Shown here: piece after piece, positions 34,814 to 45,694 of the stretch
Numbering within the stretch: the first letter of the stretch is position 1
Layout of the letters: each line of letters starts with the position of its first letter
From: Fusarium oxysporum f. sp. lycopersici 4287
Taxonomy: Eukaryota > Ascomycota > Sordariomycetes > Hypocreales > Nectriaceae
Assembly (NCBI RefSeq): GCF_000149955.1
Contig: NW_017264845.1
Coordinates: 562,042 to 625,753, forward strand
Length of the DNA: 63,712 nt
Direction of reading: 5' to 3'
Translations under genes and position numbers: made by a program
The notes under the pieces: generated by a model
The model's input: the letters and a program-made list of their open reading frames with translations, nothing else
Databases searched by the model: none
What the model was told of the DNA's origin: nothing

Positions 34814-35559
34814 GGCCGACCGACGAGTTGGTTGACTGCCTCAATTTTCGGGCAAGTGCCAAGTTTGCTGTTCCTGGTTGCGTAGTGTAATACGTCTTGA
34901 TCTCGGCATCTGCAGCGAGCGACGTAAGACGAGCGGGTCTGACGTTCCGCATGCTGTAGGCTAGCCTTGTCGACGTGCACCGGACGATGAAGCAGCAGCA
35001 GAGATACATATAGGCTCTAGACATGTTGGAGTCTTGAGGGAGATTATGGAACGCTATGCCCGCACACTAAATGCGCCACTTGACGATCAAAATGCGGATC
35101 GTCTTGGTGTCAACGACCCATCAGGTTGCTGCAGCCGTTTCGGGAGGTAACTACGAGGCGAATAATCGAATATTGTTAGTGGCGATTGTCTATTAACGGC
35201 TACGGTACCTACTTGCTGGATTTCGCTGGTTTTATCTGCGACTCGTGAGCATTATGCTACAGCATTCCAAACCTAAGGGCAACTAGAAAACGACGTCAGG
35301 CCTTTACCTAAGGAAACGAACATAGCACTTTTCGATGAGAATTCCAGTTTGCTCCTCTGTCAGATGAGTCACGCAAGGCGGTGATTACCGTTCTATTTGC
35401 TTTTTTTTGTGCCCCTCTTTTTCCAAAGCTACGTAAGCGGCGTAGAGACATAGCCAATTGTCGTGACGACCTGTCATATCCGGGTATACCTGTGCCGGTC
35501 CCGAGGTTCCGCTACTGCCTAGTCCTGACGGATACATCCGTGCGTCACTGGCTAACGAG
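34814..35559. other. upstream region of the rhodopsin-domain gene
   Basis: Probable promoter and spacer; no gene recognised. Confidence 0.4.
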
Positions 35560-35788
35560 TGTTGGAAGAATTGATGGTTCCCCCTCAACTTCAGGTTCAA
35601 CGTTCAAGATTTAAGTTAAAGTTTGATGTCCTAAAACTCAGATCGTAGGACTGTCATCTAGGACTCTAGGACTCAAGTCCTAAAAGGAATCAGTCGAAGA
35701 TATAAGGCCCCAAAGGTCCTTCGACTGCAAGGAGTTAATAACAATAAGTTGTTAACTGCACTCAGCATCCCTGTGTGATTCAACAACA
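35560..35788 (+). repeat. solo LTR of a Copia-type element
   Basis: It starts TGTTGG and ends ...TTCAACAACA, with repeated cctag/aggac motifs and a ccttatatc-type block that match 10575-10776 in reverse complement. No internal retrotransposon sequence follows directly and no clean 5-bp duplication is visible. The ends are related to the LTR at 57922-58120 (TGTTG...CAACA). Confidence 0.65.
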
Positions 35789-36439
35789 TTGAACGGCTCC
35801 TATGAGATCCGCTTTGAGACGCCTTCTCAGAGCCGTGAGCATTTGCCCGGCGAGGCTGAATATCCGCTCTGGCTCGGATGACATGGCCGGGACTGAAAAG
35901 AAATGAATCGCTATCTACGACGTGGATACTGGCGCCTTCGGAGAAGCCAGTACCATGCGGTATCTAATGCAGGATATCAAGTTAACCCTAACGGCCATGG
36001 AGTTTAAGGTCATATTGGTGTGGATGACCGGAATGGGAAAGGTCGAGGAGGGCCAGGTCGATAAAATGCCTATTATAGCAGATTTCTCCTATCAGTACTA
36101 ATTAAAGTGCTTCGCTTACTCAAGCGTGATATCGCCATTTAAGGACTTCGAGTCTACTTATAAAACATATATTCGGATTAGCCTCGATAGTTGCCTATTC
36201 TAATATAGGGAAAGCTTTATGATCAGCCAAGGAGGAATAGTTTCTCCTGCTGCATTACTTATACCGATAATATGCAAGTTTCTTAGTCTGCAGGAGAGAG
36301 AACCTTTGCTTAAGTCTTCTTCTTTATATATATAATAAGGCACTACACTCGCTCTCATAAGATTCCTACTCTAACTCCCCGCTTAGTTAGTATTCTAATA
36401 CTTAGAAGCGCCGATCTGAAGCTTCGTAGTAACTTCAGC

Positions 36440-36575
36440 AAGTTGCCGGGGTCACTGCTTTATATCCTCAACGCCTGCTTCCTCGTGAGCCACGCGAGAC
36501 TGCTCCTTCGCCTTCAGGAACTCTATATCAAGCTCAGGATGGTCATCACGGAAGCGGCGGTACCATAGCTTATGC
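36440..36575 (-). pseudogene. possible pogo/CENP-B DNA-binding domain fragment
   Basis: On the minus strand the sequence reads LWYRRFRDDHPELDIEFLKA and then EQSRVAHEE, resembling the second helix-turn-helix of Tc5/CENP-B domains (W-x-x-R-F...HPEL). It stops at a TGA where Trp would be expected. Too short to be sure. Confidence 0.3.
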
Positions 36576-36639
36576 ATAGGCTTCGCGTCAGAACTTCTGC
36601 GAAGTCGCAAAGTTATTACTACTTCTCATTGTTGAATTT

Positions 36640-36747
36640 GTTGGTGATGGATTCGACATGTATCTTAAGAGTACCGAGAGTAGGAAAGCTTAATCGTGTC
36701 TGGTTTGGGTCATTCCATACATCAGCGAGCCGGTTTTCGAGCTATAT
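36640..36747 (-). repeat. Copia reverse-transcriptase/RNase H fragment
   Basis: About 108 bp nearly identical by eye to 58771-58878 of the Copia pol gene (a few substitutions, including gagag to aagag). There is no further similarity on either side, so it is a truncated copy. Confidence 0.85.
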
Positions 36748-36968
36748 ACTTCGTCGAGGTCAACGGCATTTACAGCTTCTAGCTTCTTCACGATCCATTG
36801 AATTGTCACACTAGAGGAGCGGTGATAACAAATCTCGGCATCACGAGGAGAAAGAGATCCATTTTGGCCGTTAGGAGTGTCATAATATAAGCCTCTTTGA
36901 TGCCGGAAGCGTGACTAAACGACTGCTTAAGCAGCATCGAGATTTGCATCTGAAGGCATAATGAATTT

Positions 36969-37002
<34 letters not shown>

Positions 37003-38774
37003 CATCTTTTCACTGACTTTTATCCAGATTTTCGCTGTTTTCACATACAAAAAGGCATAAGAGGACGCGATCATGTGCGGGGTCTGTCTCGCACTTTTTA
37101 CCCTGTCTCATACTTTAGTGGCCACTTAGCTTGCTTAGTTGGCTCGCCCCGCACGAGTCAAACGCACAGCCGAAGAACCCTCACTCGAGGGCAAACGTCA
37201 CAGGCCATACGACCAGTGACAATGCTAGAACTAACAACGGAAGATGCTTGTCGCTGTGGATTCCGACTCATAAGGATGTAAGGGTTCCTTGTACCGAGGA
37301 GGATGAGTAACAGGGAGGAGCCGGTTGGCTCGGCCAGATGAACTGTAGCTCAGATCTAATCCGATTTAGGATCTGCAGGGAGCTTGCTTCTGTAGCATTG
37401 ACATTACATATGTATGGAGGTAGTGGGCTGCGGCACAGGCTCAACTGGACAGGGATGAGCTTGCAGCATGCAGGGCTCAACTACGCCACCGGAAGATTCT
37501 CATGTCAGTCAGGTATTCGGCTCAGGGGGGATACAGGAGGGTGCTCGAGGACTGTTTGAGAATCCACCGCATCGCCTGTTGTGTAGCATGATGTTGCAGC
37601 TGAGAATTATGCAGGTTGTAAATGAGCCTTTTTTTGTCGCGTGCTAAAGTCCTAATTCCAGTACGCTATCAGCCCTGGAGTAATAAGGGAGTAAAGAGCG
37701 CTAAATTGGCGCATTGGCACTAAACTTCGGGCTCTGGCAGTGGCGATCCGGATAGTTCCGTCCTGCGATAGGTGTGGCGGACAAAAAGGGGATCGTCTCC
37801 TTCTTTTCCCTTTTTGTCTCCGGTGACTGTTGGATAAAGTTTGATCACATTCAGCCGTTCAAACTCAGTTTACTGGTCGACAGGCTGATCCCTCACAAAT
37901 CGTGAATCATAGCAACGTCAGCGAGATCTTCCAGTTCAATCTGGTAGATAACCGACTCAAATCTCACGCCCAGAGATGCACACGCACGTACACCATCATG
38001 CAGAAGAACTCGATAACTGGACCCTGAAAGAAATGTCTCACACGTGCAGTACTGCAATGCAGTCGGCACTCGGAGAGCCCTCATTCACATGTCCACCGGG
38101 TGGGCCATGGCGGATGCCAAGACCTGCAGGCGCATTAGGCACTGCACTGTGGATATTATTGCACTTCTGTTAGCATCGGCTATAACCTGAAGAGACAGAC
38201 CTGAGCGTTTCATATGTTCATTGTCACTAACTTAACCGCAGATGCGTTAGAGGATTTTGCCTGGCCAATTTAGGCGCGGGCCATCTACCAACGTGCATCA
38301 CTGGTCAGGGGTAAGCCCTTGGGCTCTTCGTAAGGGGTTCTTACGATGTGCCTGAACCGTCGGAGTAGCAATGATAAAGACAAGGGAGCCGATAACTCAA
38401 GATGGTAGCTGTGAAAGTCCTCGATCAAATGGGTAGTTGGTCCGACTCGAGATGAATCAAGTCAGCGACAGATAATTACGCTGAGTATTATCTCCTCTGC
38501 GGGGAGTGGACACCCGCAACTGAGTAGCTGAGTCAGGGGTCCCCTCTTCCTAGCCTGGTTTGTGTTCTAGCACAGCGGACGCTTATTGGACACCTGTCAA
38601 AAACCCGTGGTTCCAGCGTCTTGAAAGATGGCTCGTCCACACCATTGAAAGATCGATAGGCCTCCCTGCCCCCCTCTCTCATACCTGCTTCCTTGCTTAT
38701 TATGCTGCCTCCTGGCCGTGTTCCCCATCCTCCCAAGCTCTGGGGCCCGTCTGCACGTCCTTCCCTCGTCCATC
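36748..38774. other. 2 kb without a supportable gene
   Basis: Includes a roughly 28-nt A tract (about 36973-37001) preceded by gcataatgaatttagc, and otherwise only short frames. Confidence 0.45.
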
Positions 38775-40178
38775 ATGGATACCAAGTTCGAGCTACCTTC
38801 GAATCCTAACGAGAACGGAGCAGCGAATATGCTTACTGCCACCGTATTTATCATTACATTATCTACCATTGCTGTGTTGGCTCGTTTGTATGTGCGAGTT
38901 TTTGTCATTCGCAACACTGGCTGGGATGTAGGTTTACGACCCAACACCTCCACTCCGCTTGATGTCGTTTTTCTTTTTTCTTTTTCTTTTTTCTTTTTCA
39001 CGTTCATGTTCCCTTTTCTTGCTTTTGTCTTCTATAAGATTTCTTAAAGGATATGACTGATATAATCTACGTATATAGGATGGCTTCATGATCTTGAGTA
39101 TGGCCTTGGCTTGGGCAGGTCAAAGTGTCATCTTCGGACAGCTTGCCAACGGCGCCGGACGACATATTGGCGATGTTGACCCAGATATTTACATGAAGGG
39201 AATGAAGCTCAACTTCATAAGTCAACCAATATACCTTATAGCTATATGTGTGGTCAAACTGTCAGTTGGATGCGCTTTGTTGCGAATCGCTTCTACAAAG
39301 TTCTACCGGTGGTTGATCCTCTCTATTATGGGATTTATGGCTTTTTACACGATCGGCTGCTTTTTCGTAAGCCATTCCCCTATCTTCATCCAATTATTTC
39401 AAACCACTGATATCTTACACCGCAGACCATCATATTACGATGTTCGGATATCCGCGTCCTTTGGGACAACAGCATACCCTCGACGTGCTGGCCGCAGAAG
39501 ACATTACAGGGTCTTTCGTACACAAACGCTGCGCTCAACATCATAACCGATCTTCTCTTCGCCATCGTCATTCCAACGCCGATGCTGTGGAACCTCAACG
39601 TTCACCTCCGCACTCGACTAACGCTCATTGGTATCCTAGGTCTAGGTGTCTTTGCCTGCGCCGCCGCCTTTGTCAAGTTGAGTTACGTTACCAACTATGG
39701 TAAACTAGGTGACTGGCTATGGGACTCTCGCAACATCACCATCTGGACCAGTATTGAGCTCAACGTTGGTATCATCGCTGCTAGCTTGCCGTGTCTAAGA
39801 CCGCTCTTCAGACGCTTCCTCGGCAGCACATATGGCAAGAGCTCCAAGAAGACGCCGACCGCAGGCGCCACAAACTATGGTCGTGGCACATTTCACAGCG
39901 GCAACAATTGGCATGCCTTGTCGAGTGGTCGTAGAGGCGATGACGAGACAAGCAGCCAGAAGGCCATCAACACCGATATTCAGGAGTATGAGCTTCGAGA
40001 CCGGATAGCCAGTCCGCCCGCGGTCATGAACAGGACGACGATTCTAACGGATGTTGAAGGGAGGTCAAGTGATGAAAGTATAGGCCATGCCGGATACAGC
40101 GGTCAATACCCGACGGGTATCACTAAAACAATGACAACAATGGTCGAGGTTACCAAGACGGGTTCTTCATCAAACTGA
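38775..40178 (+). CDS. rhodopsin-domain integral membrane protein
   Basis: Gene model join(38775..38927, 39079..39366, 39426..40178), 397 aa, phase-consistent. Intron 1 (151 bp) contains a long T/C tract; intron 2 is 59 bp. Membrane helices include ANMLTATVFIITLSTIAVLA, FMILSMALAWAGQ, PIYLIAICVVKLSVGCALL, WLILSIMGFMAFYTIGCFF, LNIITDLLFAIVIPTPMLW and LIGILGLGVFACAAAFVKL. The WDDGFM junction and the IWTSIELNVGIIAASLPCLRP motif are hallmarks of the fungal rhodopsin-domain family. A long Ser/Thr-rich cytosolic tail follows. It is a distant paralogue of the gene at 33729-34813 on the opposite strand. Confidence 0.88.
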
Positions 40179-40379
40179 GGGTCTATTATTTTCTGTTTCT
40201 CAATACCTTTAATATTAATTGCCCGCCCAACGGCCGACAAGTTTTATGGTGTTATTTATGGATGCATGACAGGGCATTGGTGCACAGAGGATTCACTTCT
40301 ACCAGAACGGAAAATCTAAGACGGCCGAAGACTTTTACATAGCTTTACGAGAGAGTATTATAGCCTCCAGGCACCTCCT

Positions 40380-40790
40380 AAAAATGAAAATAGTTGGATA
40401 TAACGGTCCCAACTGAAAAGATAATCATCCCTAGGATAAGGCGACGACGTGTTTGGTTCCGGAGCACCAAATGCAGCCGTGACCATAGCACCATTGATTG
40501 ACCGGTGACCATGCATTGCCAGCCGGCAACAATCAATATGCAAGCTAGGTAGCCCAATAACGGGGACCTGAAATATTTAATGAGAAAGCCCGCACAATAC
40601 AGGGGAATGCCCAAAGTCGCGATGAGGACGGTCCAAAAGTATAACCCGACGCAGCGTTTGAACGTTTCCCAGATGAGGAAATTGAGCCCAATAGCATTAT
40701 ATAAGGAAATTGCGAGAAAGACGATAATGATGGTCAGGGATGCGTGGGAGTCGCCGTCAGAATCGAACTGAAGCCGCCAACATTCATCGC
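40380..40790 (-). pseudogene. truncated DUF7703-like membrane protein
   Basis: The reading frame carries four hydrophobic segments (SLTIIIVFLAISLYNAIGLN, GLYFWTVLIATLGIPLYCAG, LLGYLACILIVAGWQCMVTG, LGMIIFSVGT) and QSMVLWSRLHLVLRN. This order matches the fungal DUF7703 membrane family. The protein stops shortly after the IIFSV helix, losing the rest of the family's C-terminal half. Upstream the start is unclear: nearby ATGs are in another frame, and a T22 tract lies just upstream (40820-40841). I read it as a gene remnant. Confidence 0.55.
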
Positions 40791-40819
40791 CATTGCCATC
40801 GGTGGTTGCCCAGAAAGGG

Positions 40820-40850
<31 letters not shown>

Positions 40851-40926
40851 ACAATATCGAGGGTTTATCCAAACACAAAGGGAGCTGAAAGTTTGGCATC
40901 TGTCTGAAAACAGGAAGGCGAAGCAT

Positions 40927-42893
40927 AGAACATACAATCTTCGATTGCTAATACAGGGAGAATGCCGACAGTTATAAGTCAAGTGCCCTGGTTTTGCCCT
41001 TGTGCACGTTGATGTCGTACGCTGAAAGCTCGAGCCAGAGCTTAAATTTCCTTTGAACCAAGTTCTTCGGGACTTGCCAACTACTAACCTTAAAGTGGCT
41101 TGATCTACGGGGCCCACCGCACGCAGGGCTCTGACTCGTAGGGGTCCAGGCCTTGTCTTCAAGCTTTGGCTGGCGGAAGCCCGGAAGCGCGCAATCCTGG
41201 ACTGCCGGTAAGCCAAGCGCCGGGGAGATTAACAATGTGCATCCGGTTCCAAAAGCTGAAGAGCTGGGGTTCGCGGGACCACGGAAACGCCAAAGTGCCA
41301 GGCAATTTCCCGACTCGTTTCCCGGCCAGGCCAAGCCGGACTGCGGAGAGAGGCAAGCTATTTGAGATGAATGTGATGTTAATATCGAGCTGAACCCCCA
41401 GAGCCAAACAAGATATGCAACTGGTAGTGGCTCTAATGAGGGGAAAGGTTCCAATCTTCAAAGGACTCCGATTGAACCATGTCTTGGTACCATTGACTCT
41501 TCTTTCGTGAAGTCCTTAGAGATCTTTAGCACAGCCGTAGCAGCACTTAAAGCTTCCTTTTGATCTCGTTTCTTTCTGTTTCTTTTTTGAATTCTCAGAT
41601 CCTTGTCTATCTATTGGCCGAGCTGGCCAGCACAGCGCTCATTTGCGGGGGAATCGCTAGCAGGGTAACTAAAACTGCGAGAACAAGGGCATGGAACACA
41701 CGACAGCCATATCGTTTTTCCTCCCTCGCCCATTTCCATGGACATTTGACCCTCCTAATGCTGACCTAGCCCGAAGCTGAGCTTTGGCGGGCTCCAAGCT
41801 TGAGCCACACACGCTTACAGTCTAGCTCACCTTTTAGTAAAATTGGCCGCGCTTTTGTGATAGTTAATGACAGATGACAGCGCTGTCATCAGTCTCGTGT
41901 CTTCATCAGGAATCATATCATTTCTTTCCCAAGACTTCCGCGGAGCTAGAATTCTCTGCGAGTCCACGACGCCAGGGCGCCGGGTGTCTCAATTAATGCG
42001 CTAAGATAGGTTCAGGTTCAATTCGTTCGTGGTCGCCATTCCACAGCAGCCATGCCCCGTAACGGGGTTTTGGCTGACGATCGAAGCGCCCCAAATGTTA
42101 CAGAGTACAGATGCAAGTACCTTGTCATGGGCCTGCGATCGGCTGTTGGGGTAGTGAGAGATGCGTAATGTGGCGCCGAGATATGGTTTTGAAGGGATCT
42201 GAGATGCACAGTTCTTCAAGACCTTGAGCACGTTAGCGTCTGAGTTAAGTCGAATATTCCACATTGAAAGGACAGACAGAAGAAATATGATGTCAAAAGG
42301 ATAGCATCTTGCAGCTTGAGCATCGCGTCCAGGAAAGTATTTATTATGGTTTTCTCCGAGCCCCCTACCGTAGGTTGGTTCTGAATTAGCCTCAAGCCAC
42401 GTTGAAATATTTTGACGGCCTTGGCTCCGTAGACGCTGATAGGCTGATTGTGCACGGACAAGCCAAGATATCCTCTTTTCCACCTCTCACTGCTGGAGCA
42501 TCTAGAGCTAAACTTGAATATGATACGGTACCGCAGTACGCTGGCTGTTTGGGTTTGCACCACCATTGGTGGGTTTATTGCCTCATTGAAAGCTTCCCTT
42601 GTGTGTAGTCTCTTTCTTGTTTTGCCCGGTCTGGTCCTATTCCCTCCGTGATGTGATGTGTTGTCCTGACCAATACCTGACCAATCCACCTCCCTCAGTT
42701 GATGTCTTGTCTTCCAATCACATCAATTGGGGGCGCTCCACGAATAGTAGGCTTCGGACGCCAGTCCGTCACTATATAGCCAATAGCAGCTTAATTTTTG
42801 AGGCGATCCCCTTATGCAATCTCGCCCCATCTCGAGCTTCTCCCCCCACGCTTCCAATGCTTTTCTCTGGCCAACAACCATTATCATGCAGTA
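40927..42893. other. 2 kb without a supportable gene
   Basis: Several frames of 100-160 codons overlap on the minus strand, but none shows a domain. One region (42216-42480, -) weakly resembles the tail of a Zn2Cys6 factor. Confidence 0.4.
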
Positions 42894-45066
42894 CCCACCT
42901 GCCGGTCATACCCACCTACCGGTCAGCGGAAAAAAAAAACCCCCATACATAATGCACTTTTTTAACCTCATGGGAAAACCGTAATAAATATAGTAAAAAT
43001 AAGTTTATCTCTACAATTCAGATCAAATTAAATCTATTTTAATCTTTTCTAGGCCGTTTAACCTCACGGCCGGTGCGGGTGCGTACGACACCTAATTCTT
43101 CCTTCCCTGAATTTGACCTCTCATCCTCTTCCATCCCTCCCACCTCGATCACATCCTCAACAACATCCGCCCTTTCAATTGCTTCGTTTGGCTCTAAAAT
43201 AGTGTCACCAGCCGCTAGAGCCTTTGCCAGGGTCATGAATTTCTTATTGGGGTTCGGTATCGCTTTTCTCTTCTTGCCTCTGCTCAACCGGCCAACTTCC
43301 TCCTCCAGACTGGCTATTCTGGTGCTGAGAGAGGCGATCTTGACTCTTGAGCTTCAAACCCTTTTAATATCACAGAATGCCGCCTTCTGGTAGAGGGGCT
43401 CTTGTTCTTCCCCAGGTCTCTGATGTGACGGCTGGTCTTTGGCGTATTATCAGAGTCGACTTGCCCGCCTCTGTGGCTGTCTGATCCAGGCGTCGTTTCC
43501 TTCTTGTCTGGTTGGATTTCGGCATGTATGGGCGCTTTCCATCGTGAAATCGGCCAGTTCCTAGTTACTCTCCAGCCTGAGAGGATGTTTTTCTTCGTCA
43601 TGCCCACTTCCCTGGCTTTGGCATAGGCCTTGATGAAGTTGACCTTGTCCACGGGCGCAGAATCCGTCAGGCTTGCCAGCTTTTGGAGCTCTTTTCGATA
43701 TGCAGCCTTGGATGCGTTGAAAACACCATTATCCAGTGGCTGTAGGCCATGAGAGCAATGTGAAGGCAGGTAACAGCAATACACGTTATTCAAAAAACAC
43801 GTGGCCATCCACTCATCCTGGATTTCAGTCAGCGGTATTTCTGATCGAGAACAGGTAGACACCCACAGATACATGGCTCCCATGGCCATCTAATATGATG
43901 AGCCTTGCATCAGACTCATCTGCTGGCTGGGTTTGGGGCAGATAAACCTGTTTGAGCCACTCGAGCGCGATATGGTTGTCGGTCCAGCCGCTATCGGACG
44001 TGATATAATACCAGTCGGCGATCTTGTTAAACTCATCAATAAACACTGCTTCTGAAGTTCTTTGCCCTTGAAGACAATTCCCAGCTTTATAAGACGGCCA
44101 TCTGCAGTGACGGCTTCGATAAAACTAGTCCAAGTGCGGGACTGCGAGCCTTTGAGGAAGGCCTTCCTCCTGGGATCGCTACTGCCAATTACCAAGGAAT
44201 CCAAACCTAGATTTGCAATTTATCGGTAAGTCTTGTATCAGAGGTGGTCAGTACTCACCAAATCCAGCCATGATACCGCCTTCGTCAACATTAACCGTGT
44301 TCTCAGGCTTGATCCAGCCATATTCGCTCTCCCGGATATCAAAGTACCAATTGACGGCCATTGGGGTAAAAGAATTAAACCTTGCAGCTTCCTGGCGTTT
44401 TCCTACCTTCGTATCGATCTCTGGATGGCGTTTAATAAATCTGGCTAGCCAGTGTACACCGATAGGCCTTTCCCGGCCCTGCTGTCTCAACAGGGCAGCT
44501 ACCGCGGCGCAAACTTGACTGTGGGAAGGAGCATAGCCCAAGGCCTCTTGTCGAAGTATCCATGTAACTAATCTAGCCTCTTGGGATTTGTATAACAGCT
44601 AGGCAGGTTGGGTGACCTCGGGCTTTGACGGTAGGCCTCTTAATCAGTCAGACAGAGTGGTTTGGGGCATTCCATGCTTCTGGGCGGCCTGGTGCTGCGA
44701 GACGTGATTATCTGTAACATCCAATATAGCTTCAATGACATCATTCCCTGTATAAGACTGTTGAGGCATTTTCAAGGCGATTAAAGAAAGCTGTTATAGA
44801 TAAAATTTTGATGAAACTTTGGGGAGGCTGGGTGATGAAGGAGACATTTTGAGAAACTTTACATTAGTGCCATGCGACCAAACTGCTTGTATAAAATACA
44901 AATGAACATTCCAATATGAAACAGCATGAAACTCTCAGTACGACACAATCTGTTCCATGTAAATAACTTCAATTTTGGCCAAGCACTGTGCAAGTGAAGT
45001 TGGACATTTTGTATGGGGAAATTCTTTTTTCGCTGACCGGTAGGTGGATATGACCGGCAGGTGGGT
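42894..45066 (-). mobile_element. pogo-type transposon (copy A) with iterated TIRs
   Basis: A 2173-bp element flanked by TA (42892-42893 and 45067-45068). Both ends start CCCACCTGCCGGTCATA and continue with a second, slightly different copy (CCCACCTACCGGTCA), i.e. two direct repeats per TIR, as in the unrelated 5571-7433 family. The ends look identical over about 35 bp. It carries one transposase gene on the minus strand, inactivated, and is inserted into the 3' end of the gene at 45067-45694. Confidence 0.92.
43039..44771 (-). pseudogene. pogo-type transposase, copy A, with stop codons and a frameshift
   Basis: Starts at about 44771 with MPQQSYTGNDVIEAI (Psq-type HTH). It continues through a CENP-B-like region (VGVHWLARFIKRHPEI type), the DDE core (VNVDEGGIMAG, LIILDGHGSHVS, GLQPLDNGVF) and a basic C-terminal region. 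Two introns are recognisable: about 44209-44257, between MAGFG and the LDSLVIGS block, and about 43828-43873, after GSHVS. Lesions are two nonsense codons in the N-terminal part (TGA after TTLSD, TAG before LLYKSQEA), both explainable by C-to-T changes, and one frameshift near 43310. The catalytic triad itself is intact. Confidence 0.85.
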
Positions 45067-45694
45067 ACCGCATGGTAAAGGCATCTCATAGTCGTTAGTA
45101 ATATTCTTATAGTCCTTAACCAAGATGTATCTACCATCATTTATGCAAAGTTGTTGGCAATGCGGCGAGGTTGCTAAAGGTGTACAGATGCTTAAGACAG
45201 TTGATGTAGTGGTTTTTGCATCTGGTGACCAAGTGTGCTCGGCTGAACTTGTCTCTGCAATATTCAACTCAGGGGTTAAAGTGATAATTGCCGCTTGAAG
45301 TTTTCTTCTTAGCTCATTACCTTTATATCCAGAATCTTGTCGAGTGGGATCCAAGCTGGTGTCTTGGAAGTCGGTAGTGAAGACTATCAGACGTTAGTAG
45401 GGGTCGTTAAGATCTAAAGTATAGGTTATCCTAACCAGTGTCAGGATTTTCAGAGGTAGGCAACCAGTAATCCCACCATTCTTCTGTCGTGGGAAAATCA
45501 GGATAAGGATTTTTATCTCCATTCGTGATAGTCACTGGAATATATTTCTCGCCAGTCCGAGAATATCTATGGCCAGCAACTAAGGATGGTGGAAGGAGAC
45601 TGCTCGTCGGAGCGAGTGTAGAGCGTCCCGACGAGCGCTTTTGTTGTCTCTGCTTGGCTTGCTCAGGATGATAAGGCTTAAATTTGAGGTCCAT
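45067..45694 (-). CDS. unknown protein gene interrupted at its 3' end by a transposon
   Basis: Gene model complement(join(<45067..45383, 45436..45694)). Exon 1 begins MDLKFKPYHPEQAKQ and is basic and Ser-rich, with a YPDFPTTEEWWDYWLP segment. The 52-bp intron has a CTAAC branch site. Exon 2 contains SGYKGNELRRKLQAAIITL and a Cys-containing tail, and runs into the element at EMPLPCG. If the element and one TA copy are removed, the frame reaches a stop two codons later at about 42886-42888, so the insertion replaces only the last codons with element-encoded residues (about 44 before a stop at 44935). I do not recognise the family. Confidence 0.45.

Noticed and set aside
40972..41454. 160-codon minus-strand frame, considered as a retroelement RNase H piece
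   Set aside because: A superficial KFKLWLELSAYD resemblance only; no catalytic residues and overlapping frames on both strands.
42001..42689. Minus-strand frames, considered as a Zn2Cys6 factor relic
   Set aside because: Only a weak helical LQDAILLTSYFFC stretch; no cluster or middle-homology motif found.
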